A DNA stretch of 64,000 nt from an uncultured Selenomonas sp. GTDB lineage: Bacteria > Bacillota > Negativicutes > Selenomonadales > Selenomonadaceae. A model generated the notes under the pieces. The model was not told the DNA's origin. It saw only the letters and a program-made list of their open reading frames with translations, and ran no database searches. This document shows positions 26,271 through 36,088 of the stretch, in pieces; position 1 is the stretch's first letter; each line of letters opens with the position of its first letter. A program made the translations under genes and the position numbers. The stretch spans positions 50,795-114,794 of the forward strand of contig CAMVGU010000006.1 of the NCBI GenBank assembly GCA_947167105.1, read 5' to 3'.

Positions 26271-27650
26271 TTATTGTTTATCAGATTCCCCAATGCCGAC
26301 CTGGAATCTGTAGAAGCGCTTAAATTTTCCGTGGTTGAAGGATTTCACGACCCTTTCGCCGTGACACTGCCCGCTGACCATAAAACTTTGGCATTTGGCT
26401 AAGAGGTAGAGGGCGTAAAAATAATTAACCGTGTTATCCTCAGCCAGTCCGGCATCTTTTTCTGCTTCTTTCTTTTCCAAGTCGCTTAACAGCCTGGCTG
26501 TACCAAAATCGCTGACGCTGTGGCGCACCTGGGAAACGGCCCGTAGCATGGAACCGAATTCTTTTCTCATCTGTTCCAGCACATCCTCATCCTCGGTGGC
26601 CAGGAAGATTAAATCATAGCCGTCGGCAGCAATCCATTCGCGGATTTTGGGCAGCATATCCGTTACCGTCGCCATCTGACGAACACCGCCCATTTTGGAT
26701 ACAATATAATCGGTGCCGCGAATCAAAACCCCCAGGGCGTTATGATTTCCCAGGACGACCTTTGCATATGCTTCCATATCGGCACGAAACTTATCGGTCA
26801 GGATGTTTTCATCTATTTCGGCATGAATTTTTGAATAGAGGTAGGTGACAACCAAAACTACAACGTCTGGCAAAAAAGCCGTGTTTTCCGGGGTGGCATC
26901 CCCTGGCTTCTTGCCAAGCTTGAAGTAGCGCCTGAGCATTTCATCATCGTAGCGGGTGGAATTATCCTTCAAATAGGCTTGCCAGCCCTTTTGGCGAAAA
27001 AACTCCTCAGCGCAGGCGTAATAAGACAGAATTCCGCCGATACCGACGTTTTTGGCTATGGGAATCTCCACGTATTTGATATCAGCCTGCTTTGCATCTG
27101 TCAGGGACTGCCAGAAGAACAGGGAATGGAAGGCCGGCACCGAGCTGATTTTATTGAAGCTGCCTTCAAAGTAGCCGGTGATGAATTTTTCGTCCCTTAT
27201 TTGCAAAACGTCCTCTCCTGCCGGTTCAGGAAAGTCTTCTACGATGTGCAGGCGCTGGCTTTCGGCAAAAAATATCTTTGCCAGGGGACTTGCGAAGTAA
27301 ATTTCGCTGTCTGTATGCTTTAGGGCCAGCCTGGCCATGACAACTGTGTATTCATTCAGGGAGGAAAAGAAAATCCTGGGATGTTCTTCCAGCAGGGAAA
27401 GGTCAAGGGCATCTGCATCCTTTTCATCGTAATGCAGATAGGAAGGGTAAATGTCAATCCCCTTCTTGGCATTCCTGTAATTTTCGGGAACCAGATCATT
27501 GTTCTTTACATAAGAAATATCGTATTCCTGGCCCTTATCTGTTGCAACGTGATAATAATTTTCCTGCAAACGCAGGGCTTCATGGAATACATTGTCGCTG
27601 TGCCTTAAAACAGTGGCAGCGCAATCTGCCCTAGGTAACACATTAAACAT
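26271..27650 (-). CDS. fucosyltransferase-like protein
   Basis: 459 residues. The C-terminal half has features of the GT11/GT23/GT65 fucosyltransferase superfamily: LGVLIRGTDYI in place of the usual H-x-R-x-G-D loop, then DGYDLIFLATEDEDVLEQM, and near the end a polar loop (MVSGQCHGERVV). The N-terminal half is unrecognised. If right, it would transfer a deoxysugar (or related sugar) to an acceptor, perhaps the NRPS product. RBS GGGTGG lies 5 bases before ATG 27650; it starts 12 bases after the MATE-HATPase stop. Family assignment is moderate. Confidence 0.5.
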   Translation of the reverse strand: MFNVLPRADCAATVLRHSDNVFHEALRLQENYYHVATDKGQEYDISYVKNNDLVPENYRNAKKGIDIYPSYLHYDEKDADALDLSLLEEHPRIFFSSLNEYTVVMARLALKHTDSEIYFASPLAKIFFAESQRLHIVEDFPEPAGEDVLQIRDEKFITGYFEGSFNKISSVPAFHSLFFWQSLTDAKQADIKYVEIPIAKNVGIGGILSYYACAEEFFRQKGWQAYLKDNSTRYDDEMLRRYFKLGKKPGDATPENTAFLPDVVVLVVTYLYSKIHAEIDENILTDKFRADMEAYAKVVLGNHNALGVLIRGTDYIVSKMGGVRQMATVTDMLPKIREWIAADGYDLIFLATEDEDVLEQMRKEFGSMLRAVSQVRHSVSDFGTARLLSDLEKKEAEKDAGLAEDNTVNYFYALYLLAKCQSFMVSGQCHGERVVKSFNHGKFKRFYRFQVGIGESDKQ

Positions 27651-27661
27651 AATTACCACCC

Positions 27662-29419
27662 TTAATGGTCAGCTAATTTAATGATTAGGTTGTTTAAATT
27701 CATGGTATTCAAATAAGAAACTTCCGGCTTCATGGCAAAGACCATGCGAATACCGAAGTTTTCGGCGGGAATTTCCCCCTTATGGATGCGGTAATATTCC
27801 ACCGGGTCAAAGTGTATGCCGTCATCCCTGAAGCGCAGGATAAATCCTTCCCCGCTGCGCATGATCTTAATGGTGAGACGGTGCTTTTTGCCATCGTCAA
27901 ATCCCCAGGACAGAATATTTTTCCCCAGTTCCTCCATAAACAGGGAGAGGAGAAAAGCCTGGCGCTTGCTGCCGCCGCGGGACTTTACAAAGCCGGCCGC
28001 GTCGCTGCAGCTTTTGCACAGGTGGCTGATATCCTGTATCTCCCATTCCAGGAAATTTTCTCTGGAAATTCCGTAGGAATCCGGCTTTAAAATCAGGCTG
28101 TCCCAGGCCAGGGGATTCTTTTTTGCAAGAAATCCCACCAGTGCCGGGATAAAAAGCAGAGTGAAAGCTACGGAGAAAAGATAGCTGTACCAGATGGAGC
28201 TTACGCCGAAAAGCAGGGGCATGCTCCAGGCAAAGGCAGCGGCCGTTAAGGTCATTACGACCAGGAGTACATTGCTCGTGCCAAACTTTTTTATGCCCCG
28301 CAGGTAATTCACATAGCAGATAATCAGGCTGCGGAAAACAAACTGCAAGGCAAAAATCCTTAAGCCCCAGGCACTTAAAGCAATAATCTCCGTATCGGAG
28401 GTAAAGAGAATAAGGGGCAGCTCCCCAAACAGCCAGGTGAGCACAATCAGGGCCAGGTTCATGGTGACAGCCTTTTGGCACATAACGCCAAGGATTTCCC
28501 TGAGTTCCCCCCGCTCCTCCTCGCCATTGGCAATCCCCGTAACCGTTGCGGTCATTTCCCCCATGCCGTAGCAGAAACACAGGAGAATATCCCCGACCCT
28601 GGTGGCGATGGTGAAGGCAGCTACATGTATTTCCGAGCCGTACTCCAAAAAGGCTCCGTTCAGTGCAGCCGTTGTCAGTCCCATGCACAGGGCGTTGATA
28701 AAAGTAGGGGTGCCGTAGGATAAAATTTGCCCCACCCGCTGCAGCTCCACATATTTGAAAGAGAAACGCACCGTGCGTTTCCTGCCGAAAAAACGCGCCA
28801 ATACTAGCACACCGGCCACATAGTAGCTCAGGGTGGTGGCCAGGGCCATGCCAAACACGCCACCCTGAAAGACAAACAGGTTCAGCAAATCAAAGACAAT
28901 ATCCAAAACAAAAACCAAAATTACCGCCAATGCACCTGTTTTGTTATCACCTTCGATTTGCAGAAGGGCAGGCAGGATCATAATGACGGCCAGGATGGGC
29001 ATTAGGGGGACATAGCCTATCAGATATTCCCTGGTCAGCTGGAAAAGTTCCGTTGAGGGCACAAGTCCCAGCCCCTGGCAGACGGGACTGGCAAACAGCA
29101 AAAGCAGAAGTGTGCAGAAAATGGAAAAGCCCAGGGAGGTGGAAAGGGTGGTGGAAAACACCCGGTTGATTTCGTCTATATCGCCCCTGCCGAAGGCATT
29201 GCTGCAGGTGGTGGAGTTGCCGGCTGACATAATGCCGGCAACCGCAATCACCACCATGACCACCGGCGTGACCATGCCCTCCGCCGCCACTGCCGCGGCT
29301 CCCAGAAATTTTCCCGTCAGGGCTGCGTCAACTACCGTGCAGATGGTCATAACAACCTGGCTCAGGATGATGGAGGGCAGCATCCGGTTGATATAGTCGG
29401 TGATAAAACTTTTCTTCAT
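27662..29419 (-). CDS. MATE transporter fused to RsbW-like ATPase
   Basis: 585 residues. Residues 1-445 are a MATE-family transporter with about 12 membrane helices (starts SFITDYINRMLPSIILSQVV). Residues about 450-585 are a GHKL-type ATP-binding domain of the anti-sigma-factor kinase class: N-box FMEELGKNILSWGF, G1 box RDDGIHFDP, G2 box NFGIRMV. Such kinases normally phosphorylate STAS proteins, and STAS genes sit in the same operon and at its head. A second copy of this rare fusion is at 60272. The ATG overlaps the stop of the NRPS before it (ATGA). Probably exports the operon product under control of the kinase domain; this is inference. Confidence 0.85.
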   Translation of the reverse strand: MKKSFITDYINRMLPSIILSQVVMTICTVVDAALTGKFLGAAAVAAEGMVTPVVMVVIAVAGIMSAGNSTTCSNAFGRGDIDEINRVFSTTLSTSLGFSIFCTLLLLLFASPVCQGLGLVPSTELFQLTREYLIGYVPLMPILAVIMILPALLQIEGDNKTGALAVILVFVLDIVFDLLNLFVFQGGVFGMALATTLSYYVAGVLVLARFFGRKRTVRFSFKYVELQRVGQILSYGTPTFINALCMGLTTAALNGAFLEYGSEIHVAAFTIATRVGDILLCFCYGMGEMTATVTGIANGEEERGELREILGVMCQKAVTMNLALIVLTWLFGELPLILFTSDTEIIALSAWGLRIFALQFVFRSLIICYVNYLRGIKKFGTSNVLLVVMTLTAAAFAWSMPLLFGVSSIWYSYLFSVAFTLLFIPALVGFLAKKNPLAWDSLILKPDSYGISRENFLEWEIQDISHLCKSCSDAAGFVKSRGGSKRQAFLLSLFMEELGKNILSWGFDDGKKHRLTIKIMRSGEGFILRFRDDGIHFDPVEYYRIHKGEIPAENFGIRMVFAMKPEVSYLNTMNLNNLIIKLADH

Positions 29420-32370
29420 TTATCCCTCGCAAGATACTCCGCCGCTTCAAAAAACAGCTTGCGGAACCGCTCCGCGCTTTCAGGGGTGTAGGCATTGCCT
29501 GCATAGCGTTCCAGGAAAATCAGCTTTTCCTGGGAAACATCGTCAATGACGCTTACACCGAAAAGGCTGTCCGTGGCCGTGGCATTGTTGGTCTCCAGTT
29601 CCAGGGAATCCGTGATGAGTTTTTTAAAGTCACCGATATCCATAATATCCTTATGGTAGATAAATCTGAGTGCCTGGGCCGGGTTGAAATCACAGCCCTT
29701 GAAGTAAGGGTAATTGATATGGGACTGAACGAAATCCACCTGAGCCTGCACCTTGGCCAGCAGTGACTTTGGCGTATCTCCCTCCTCTTTGACCAGCAAT
29801 ATGGGGAAGGACTCGGCAAAGAGCCCCACCGAGGACATGGACAGGCTGTTATCCCTGCCATAATGGGCAAAACGCACCAGGGCGCGCCGGGTGCCATTAT
29901 AGGCGCACAGTGCCAGGGCGCAGGCCGTCAGGTAGGCCACATTGCCCCGCAGTTTCTCCTTGGGCAGTTCAAGGGGAGTCATTTTAACCGCCCCGGTGAA
30001 ATTTGTCACTTCAAAGTCAGGGTTCAGCCTCATTTCCTCTGCTTTCAGGGAATCTATGCCGCCGAAAAGCTTATGAAAAGCCTCCGCCGCATCTTTATCC
30101 GCCGCCTGGCCGCTGGCTTTCTCCGTCTCCTCCAGGAGATAAAAATAATAATCCTGCTGCAAATGATGGGCCTCATCCTGATAGCATTCATATATTTCAT
30201 CAAGGATGACCCGCAGGGAAAAGCCATCGGTGACAATATGGTGAAAGTCCAAAAAGAGATAGGCTGCGCCTGGGGTCTTCATAATAGAGCCACGGCAATA
30301 ATTTGTATCCCTTAAGGCGAAGGGCTGCACCAAAGTATCTTTCAGGGCCTCAAATTCAGCTTCGGTTAAGGAGGTGATTTCAACTGGCCTGAAAAGGGAT
30401 TCATCATAAACTTGCTGATACTCGCCCTGCTCGTTGGCAATAAGTTTGGTGGAGAGGGCGGGATGGTGCCGCAAAACTTTATTGACGGCATTTTGCATGC
30501 GTACCAGGTCAATATCATCTGCAAGCCTGAACAGGAAGGGGTCGTTGTTATACAGGGCCTTCGGGTCGGAGAGCATCATCTGCAAATACATTTCCTGGGA
30601 GGAATTCAGGGGATGAGCCTTCTGCATGGCCTCGTCATTTTTCCCGGAGAGGTCGGTGCCGCCCTCCAGGCTGTCACAGTGAGCTGCCAGGGCCCTGGGG
30701 GTGCGATACTCCTGGATGGAGGCAATGTTTACGCCGGGATTATTGCAGGCCGTAATCAGCATGATTATGGCCAGGGAGTCGCCCCCCATTTTGATAAAAT
30801 CGTCATTGACTCCCACCCTTTCCAGTCCGAGGGCAGAGGCCATGTTCTCGCAGAGCAGCCTTTCGGTTTCCGTTGCGGGAGCTTCGTAGTCTTCCGTATT
30901 GAGCTTTGGCAAAGGCAGGGCCTTCTTGTCAATCTTCTGGTTCTGGTTCAGGGGAATTTTATCAATTTGCATGATGAAGGAGGGCACCATGTAGTCGGGC
31001 TTGTTCTGGGCTATAAAGTCAGTCAGGGCCTCAATATCGACTTTTTCATCGGAGACAACATAGGCCCCGATGTATTTGCCGCCGGAGGGCCTGTCAAAGT
31101 CAACCACTGAGGTATCCTTTATGCCCTTAAAGGTCCTGATACATTCCTCTATCTCCGGCAATTCCACCCGGAAACCGCGGATTTTCACCTGGAAGTCAAT
31201 GCGGCCGTAAAATTCCAAATCCCCTTCAGCGTTGTATTTGGCCAAATCGCCGGTTCGGTAGGCTTTGACTTTTTCAGCGCCGATTTCGATTTCGATAAAT
31301 TTTTCCGCCGTAAGTTCGGGACGTTTCCAATAGCCCGCCGATAACTGGGGCCCTGCCAGGCAGAGTTCCCCGATTTCCCCCAGGGGCAGGAGCTTGTTTT
31401 CCTTGACGATATAGGCAAAACAGTTGTCAAGGGGCCTGCCAATGGGAATGGGATTATAATCTGTGCCCTTCTGCAGCTCAAAATAGGTGGCGTCAACCGT
31501 AAATTCCGTGGGGCCGTAAGTATTGATAACCCTGCCCCGGACATTGGGCACCGAGGTCATGGCCTCGCCCCCCAGGACGATGTAATCCAGGTCCAGGGGC
31601 ACATCAGAGGAAAGAATCTGCCCGAAGCGGGTGGTATAGCCACCGCCGTTTATCTTATGTTTGGCAAGGAAGGCTCGCATTTTCAGGATGTCATGGCGCT
31701 CCTCCTCCGGCACCACAAACAGCGTTCCCCCTGTCAGGAGAACCGGGTACAGGTCTTCCACCGAGGCATCAAAGGAAAAATTGGAATGGCAGGCAATCCT
31801 GCTGCTTGCCGTTAAATGCCAATGCTTCTTGATAAAGTGGACAAAATTCAGCAGGGCTTTATGCTGAATCATAACTCCCTTGGGATTTCCCGTGGTTCCC
31901 GAGGTGTAAATCATGTAGGCCAGATGCTCCGGCGTGTTTTTGTAATCCAGGGACGGTGCAGGGCGCTGGGCAATCTGTGCCATGATTTCTTCCGTAAGGG
32001 TGATTTTGGCCTCGGAATCTGCCAGCATATACTCCACCCTGGGGGCTGGATAATCCAAATCAATGGGAAGATAGGCCGCGCCAATCTTCCAAATGCCGAT
32101 GACTGCCGCCAGAAATTCCTTCACCCTGCCCATACGGATGGCTACGAAATTATTTTCCTCTGTGCCCTTCTCCCTGAGCCAGTCTGCGACTTTATCGGAT
32201 AATTCATCCAGGGCCTGATAGCTGATTGATGTATTTTCATCAACTACGGCGATGCTGTCAGGAGTTTTTCCGGCCTGTTCTTTGAACAGGTGAAGCCAGG
32301 TCTTATTTGTGTCGTAGGCCAGCTTTTCCCCTGCTGACACTTCTAATATCTTTTCCAGATTGATGTCCAC
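29416..32370 (-). CDS. NRPS module A-T-C (second enzyme)
   Basis: 984 residues. Adenylation domain with YTSGTTGNPKGVMIQH, the pocket Asp in FSFDASVEDLYP, INTYGPTEFTVDATYF and YRTGDLAKYN; carrier site FIKMGGDSLAIIML (about 535); condensation domain with intact FHHIVTDGFS (about 770). The Asp of FDAS implies an alpha-amino acid substrate; the amino acid cannot be read reliably. GGAGG lies before a GTG start at 32370. Its 3' end overlaps the MATE-HATPase. Condensation after, not before, the carrier means each enzyme is an A-T-C unit that must pass its product in trans. Confidence 0.9.
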   Translation of the reverse strand: MDINLEKILEVSAGEKLAYDTNKTWLHLFKEQAGKTPDSIAVVDENTSISYQALDELSDKVADWLREKGTEENNFVAIRMGRVKEFLAAVIGIWKIGAAYLPIDLDYPAPRVEYMLADSEAKITLTEEIMAQIAQRPAPSLDYKNTPEHLAYMIYTSGTTGNPKGVMIQHKALLNFVHFIKKHWHLTASSRIACHSNFSFDASVEDLYPVLLTGGTLFVVPEEERHDILKMRAFLAKHKINGGGYTTRFGQILSSDVPLDLDYIVLGGEAMTSVPNVRGRVINTYGPTEFTVDATYFELQKGTDYNPIPIGRPLDNCFAYIVKENKLLPLGEIGELCLAGPQLSAGYWKRPELTAEKFIEIEIGAEKVKAYRTGDLAKYNAEGDLEFYGRIDFQVKIRGFRVELPEIEECIRTFKGIKDTSVVDFDRPSGGKYIGAYVVSDEKVDIEALTDFIAQNKPDYMVPSFIMQIDKIPLNQNQKIDKKALPLPKLNTEDYEAPATETERLLCENMASALGLERVGVNDDFIKMGGDSLAIIMLITACNNPGVNIASIQEYRTPRALAAHCDSLEGGTDLSGKNDEAMQKAHPLNSSQEMYLQMMLSDPKALYNNDPFLFRLADDIDLVRMQNAVNKVLRHHPALSTKLIANEQGEYQQVYDESLFRPVEITSLTEAEFEALKDTLVQPFALRDTNYCRGSIMKTPGAAYLFLDFHHIVTDGFSLRVILDEIYECYQDEAHHLQQDYYFYLLEETEKASGQAADKDAAEAFHKLFGGIDSLKAEEMRLNPDFEVTNFTGAVKMTPLELPKEKLRGNVAYLTACALALCAYNGTRRALVRFAHYGRDNSLSMSSVGLFAESFPILLVKEEGDTPKSLLAKVQAQVDFVQSHINYPYFKGCDFNPAQALRFIYHKDIMDIGDFKKLITDSLELETNNATATDSLFGVSVIDDVSQEKLIFLERYAGNAYTPESAERFRKLFFEAAEYLARDK

Positions 32371-32400
32371 GTTCTTACCTCCGAATTCTTATAAAGCAAA

Positions 32401-35397
32401 TCAATTTCCTGCCAGATAGCTTGCCGCTTCAAAAAACAGTTGGCGGAATCTTTCATTGCTTTCCTTGTCGTAGCAATTAGCGGCGTAGCGTTCCAGCAGG
32501 ACCAGATTTTCATCTGCGCTGTTGTCAATAATGCTGATGCCGTAAAGATTATCCGTCATATCGCTGTCATGGGTGTCAAGCAAAATCAGTTTTTGGCACA
32601 GGGCGGAAAATTTGCCCAAATCCAGGATATCCTTGTGATAGATAAAACGGACGCCCCTGTCCGGACGGGCAATATTCTCCAAGAACGGATATTCCACATG
32701 GGCCTCGGCAAAACTTACCTGCTCCTGCACCTTGGCAATCAGGCTGGCCGGTGTGTCATCAGCTTCCCTGACCAGCAGAACGGGATAGCGGTTAATGAAA
32801 ATCCCCACAGAGGACATGGAAATGCTGCTGTTGCGGCCGTAATGGGTGAACTGCACCAGGGCGCGGTCGGAATTGTTATAGGCGGCCACTGCCAGGGCGC
32901 AGGCCGTAATATAAGGCACATTGCCCCGCAGCTTGTCCTTGGGCACGGGGATGGGATTCATGGTGACGGCACCCTTTTTGCTTTCGGTCTCGTGATCGGG
33001 CTTCAGGGGCATTTCAGCTTCCGGCAGGGAGTTCTCACCGTGGAAAAGCCTTTCGCAGTATGCCGCAGCTTCCTTGTTGTCCTTGCCACGCAGCGCAGCT
33101 TCCAGCAGGTAGAAATAATAATCCTGGGGCAGTACATAATTCTCGTCCCGGTAACATTCATAAATTTCATTAAGGAGAATTTGCACTGAAAAACCGTCAA
33201 TAATAAAATGGTGGAAATCCAAAAACAGATAGGCTGCAGCTGGTGTTTGATAAATGCCGCCGCGCCAGATATCACCATTGGTCAGGGTAAAGGGCCTGAC
33301 CAGCCCCTCCTTTTTCAGCGCCTCGAATTCCTCCCCTGTCATCCGGTGGATGTCAATGGGACGGAAAAGGGACTCATCGTAGGTTTGCAGGTATCTTCCC
33401 TCTTCATCCGTGGCCAGTTTTCCTGTCTCATCGGTAATGAGTTTTGTCCTGAGCACCGGATGATTAGCCAGAACCTTATTGGCGGCCTTCTTCATGCGGG
33501 GCAGGTCAACGTCCTCTGTCAGCAGAAACAGGCGGGGATTGTTGCAGTAAATTTCCTGGGGATTTTCAAGCTGCAAATTCATATTTACCATCTGGGCATA
33601 GGTCAAAGGATGAATCTTTTGCCTGGCCTCGGCGTTCTTCGCCGGAATATCCTCGCCCCTTTCCATACTGTCGCAATACCTTGCCAGGGCCCTGGGGGTG
33701 CGATATTCATAAATCGAAGAAATATTTACGCCGTCGTGGGCGCACTCCGTAACCAGCAGGATGGTGGTAATGGAGTCACCACCTAGCTGGAAGAAGTCGT
33801 CATTGACGCTCACTGCCTCCAGGCCCAGCACCTGGGACATCTTTTCAGCAATCAGCTTTTCGGTTTCTGTTTCCGGGGCCTCATAGTCTTCGGCCTGGTA
33901 TTCCGGCAGGGGCAGCTTTTTCCTGTCTACTTTTTGATTTTGATTCAGGGGGATGCTGTCAATCTGCATGGTAAAGGCCGGTACCATGTAAGGGGGCTTG
34001 GTTTGGGCAATGAAGTTTTGCAATGCCTCGATATCAAGTTTCCTGGAGGAAACAACATAGGCGGCAATATATTTGCCCCCGGCGGGCTTGTCAAAGGCAG
34101 CCACGGTGGCATCTTCAACGCCCTCAAAGCGGCGGATTACTTCCTCGATTTCTGTCAGCTCCACCCGGAAGCCGCGGATTTTTACCTGCCCGTCCCGCCG
34201 TCCGACAAATTCAATTTTCCCGTCGTCACAGCCTCTGACAATATCTCCCGTGCGATAGATTCGCTCGTACCCCGGAGCGTCGGAGAAGGGATTTTTAATG
34301 AAAACCTCCGCCGTTTTTTCGGGGCGTTTCAAATACCCCCTGGCCACCTGGGGCCCGGAAATCCAAAGCTCCCCCTCGGTGCCGTTTTCCACCTGCTCAC
34401 CTTTTTCATTAACCACATAAAGGCGCAGATTGTCCAGGGGATAGCCTATGGGCACGGTCTTATAGCGCTGCTCCACTTTGAAGATGGTAGAAAAAATGGT
34501 GCATTCCGTGGGTCCGTAGGCATTGTAGAAAGCGTATTCAGGCGGGTCGATGGGCACCAGGGCCTCGCCCCCCACCGACAGATGCTTAAGGAATTTGCTT
34601 GTGGGGTATGATTTGGCGTACTGCCGCCCGACCTGGGTGGTTATGAAGCTGTGGGTGATTTTGTTCTCCTCAAAATAGCGGCGGAGACTGGGGAAGTCCA
34701 GGCGAATTTCTTCGCTGATGATATGGAGCTGGCCCCCGGCGCAAAGGATGGGATAGGTATCCATCATATTGGCATCAAAGCCGAAGGAGGCGTAGGCGGC
34801 TGTGCGGCTTTCGCCATCGAGGGAATAATAGCGGATGTACCAGTCAATAAAGGCAACAAGGTTCCCGTGTTCCAGCATTACCCCCTTGGGAATGCCGGTG
34901 GAGCCGGAGGTGTAGAGCAGGATAAACAAATCCTGGGGGGAGATGTCATTATTTTTTGTCTCTGCTGCCGGCAGGGTGCTGACTTCGCTGATGTCAAGGA
35001 CGGCACCGCCAAAGGAAGGAAGCCGCTGCCGCAGGCTTTCGTCGGTGATAAGGGCCACGGACTCCGCATCGGCAATCATAAAGGCCAGCCTGTCATCCGG
35101 GTAGGAGGGGTCCAGGGGCTGATAGGCGGCTCCCGCCTTCAAGGCGCCTATCGCCGCCACCACCATCATTTCGCTTCGGGGCAGGAGGATGGAAACGACT
35201 TTCTCCCTGCCTGCCCCCTGCTGTTTCAGGTAATTTGCAATCTTGTCGGTGAGAATGCCCAGCTCACCGTAACTGAGGCGCTGCTCATTGCAGACAATGG
35301 CAATTTTGTCCCTGTTTTTCGCGATTGACTTTTCCAGCAGGGATATTACTGTTTGTGAATTATCATAATCATGGGTCTTGAAATATGTATATTTCAT
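32401..35397 (-). CDS. NRPS module A-T-C (first enzyme)
   Basis: 998 residues. Adenylation domain ([51 protein letters not shown]), carrier site [14 protein letters not shown] (about 545), condensation domain with [10 protein letters not shown] (about 785). The pocket Asp is present, so an alpha-amino acid is expected. About 40-50 percent similar by eye to the next enzyme, including the C-termini ([15 protein letters not shown] against FRKLFFEAAEYLARD), so the two probably arose by duplication. ATG 35397 has AAGAG 8 bases ahead; a GTG at 35406 is in frame. First gene of the operon. Confidence 0.9.
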   Translation of the reverse strand: MKYTYFKTHDYDNSQTVISLLEKSIAKNRDKIAIVCNEQRLSYGELGILTDKIANYLKQQGAGREKVVSILLPRSEMMVVAAIGALKAGAAYQPLDPSYPDDRLAFMIADAESVALITDESLRQRLPSFGGAVLDISEVSTLPAAETKNNDISPQDLFILLYTSGSTGIPKGVMLEHGNLVAFIDWYIRYYSLDGESRTAAYASFGFDANMMDTYPILCAGGQLHIISEEIRLDFPSLRRYFEENKITHSFITTQVGRQYAKSYPTSKFLKHLSVGGEALVPIDPPEYAFYNAYGPTECTIFSTIFKVEQRYKTVPIGYPLDNLRLYVVNEKGEQVENGTEGELWISGPQVARGYLKRPEKTAEVFIKNPFSDAPGYERIYRTGDIVRGCDDGKIEFVGRRDGQVKIRGFRVELTEIEEVIRRFEGVEDATVAAFDKPAGGKYIAAYVVSSRKLDIEALQNFIAQTKPPYMVPAFTMQIDSIPLNQNQKVDRKKLPLPEYQAEDYEAPETETEKLIAEKMSQVLGLEAVSVNDDFFQLGGDSITTILLVTECAHDGVNISSIYEYRTPRALARYCDSMERGEDIPAKNAEARQKIHPLTYAQMVNMNLQLENPQEIYCNNPRLFLLTEDVDLPRMKKAANKVLANHPVLRTKLITDETGKLATDEEGRYLQTYDESLFRPIDIHRMTGEEFEALKKEGLVRPFTLTNGDIWRGGIYQTPAAAYLFLDFHHFIIDGFSVQILLNEIYECYRDENYVLPQDYYFYLLEAALRGKDNKEAAAYCERLFHGENSLPEAEMPLKPDHETESKKGAVTMNPIPVPKDKLRGNVPYITACALAVAAYNNSDRALVQFTHYGRNSSISMSSVGIFINRYPVLLVREADDTPASLIAKVQEQVSFAEAHVEYPFLENIARPDRGVRFIYHKDILDLGKFSALCQKLILLDTHDSDMTDNLYGISIIDNSADENLVLLERYAANCYDKESNERFRQLFFEAASYLAGN

Positions 35398-35469
35398 AAT
35401 CAACACTCTTTCTTTTATACTGTGCTTCCTATCGTGACGGTGCTGGTAGTATTCAACAAATTTAACGGT

Positions 35470-35512
35470 AATTCCTGCCAGATAACTGAAAACTTTCTTC
35501 CTGGCAGGAATT
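35470..35512. promoter_or_regulatory. inverted repeat between NRPS operon and STAS gene
   Basis: AATTCCTGCCAG (35470-35481) and CTGGCAGGAATT (35501-35512) are perfect inverted repeats 19 bases apart in the divergent region. The right arm continues into GGC, then AGAATTGTG 11 bases later, which also occurs before the second MATE-HATPase cluster (56361-56386). It may be an operator or part of a promoter. Confidence 0.45.
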
Positions 35513-35585
35513 GGCGGGAGTAAGGTAGAATTGTGCTTGTGGGGAAGGAGTTAAATTGCTTGAAGCGAGCTTAAGGAGGATATGC

Positions 35586-35903
35586 ATGATAGAGATCAAA
35601 AAACAACTGGAAGGCCAGCGTCTCACACTGTATATGGCAGGACGGCTGGATACAGCGGCGGCTCCGAAACTGGAAAAGATTGTCGTCAAGGAACTGGAGG
35701 GTGTTACAGAACTGGTACTTGATTTCCAGGAACTGTTTTATGTGTCATCAGCGGGCCTCAGAGCATTGCTGCTGGCCCAGAAGCAGATGGATGGCCGCGG
35801 GGAGATGTTTCTGCTCCACGTGAATGAGGATGTGAAGGAGATACTGCAAGTGACGGGATTTGCGAAGATATTGACAATCAAGGAAGATTCCCAGGAGAAA
35901 TAA
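35586..35903 (+). CDS. stand-alone STAS anti-anti-sigma-type protein
   Basis: 105 residues, a complete STAS domain: MIEIKKQLEGQRLTLYMAGRLDTAAAP then LVLDFQELFYVSSAGLRALL with the conserved Ser of YVSSAG, the site phosphorylated by RsbW-type kinases, and a C-terminal EILQVTGFAKIL. AAGGAGGA precedes ATG 35586. It is divergent from the NRPS operon and is a natural partner for the HATPase domain fused to the MATE transporter there. No sigma factor gene is nearby, so classical sigma control is not evident. Confidence 0.85.
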   Translation: MIEIKKQLEGQRLTLYMAGRLDTAAAPKLEKIVVKELEGVTELVLDFQELFYVSSAGLRALLLAQKQMDGRGEMFLLHVNEDVKEILQVTGFAKILTIKEDSQEK

Positions 35904-35908
35904 GGATA

Positions 35909-36044
35909 ATAACGAGGCAAAGGATGTCCCCCACTTCTACAAGTGGGGGGGTACATCTAAACAGGCGGGAGCATATCTCCCGCCTCGTTGAAACGCCGAG
36001 AGGAAGCTTTGTCTATCGACAAAGCTGGAACAATGGCGTTATAA
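35909..36044 (+). repeat. structured repeat, copy A (HEARO/omega-RNA-like?)
   Basis: A 136-base element starting ATAACGAGGC and ending GGCGTTATAA. Elements in order: hairpin CCCCCACTT/AAGTGGGGG, hairpin GGCGGGAG/CTCCCGCC, stem AACGAGGC/GCCTCGTT, then AACGCC/GGCGTT enclosing hairpin AGCTTTGTC/GACAAAGCT. Copy B at 55359 has the same stems with paired base changes. It lies just after the STAS stop codon. Confidence 0.7.
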
Positions 36045-36053
36045 GGAAACAAA

Positions 36054-36084
36054 AAGGCTGCTGCACGTTGCGTGCAGCAGCCTT
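36054..36084 (-). terminator. terminator of the 36089 gene
   Basis: AAGGCTGCTGCACG, loop TTG, CGTGCAGCAGCCTT: a perfect 14-base stem, followed on the minus strand by TTTTGTTTCC. Confidence 0.85.
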
Positions 36085-36088
36085 AAAT

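Noticed and set aside
35500..35534. Sigma-54 promoter in TGGCAGGAATTGGC
   Set aside because: It lacks the TGGCAC-N5-TTGC pattern with correct bases and spacing, and no sigma-54 activator gene is near.
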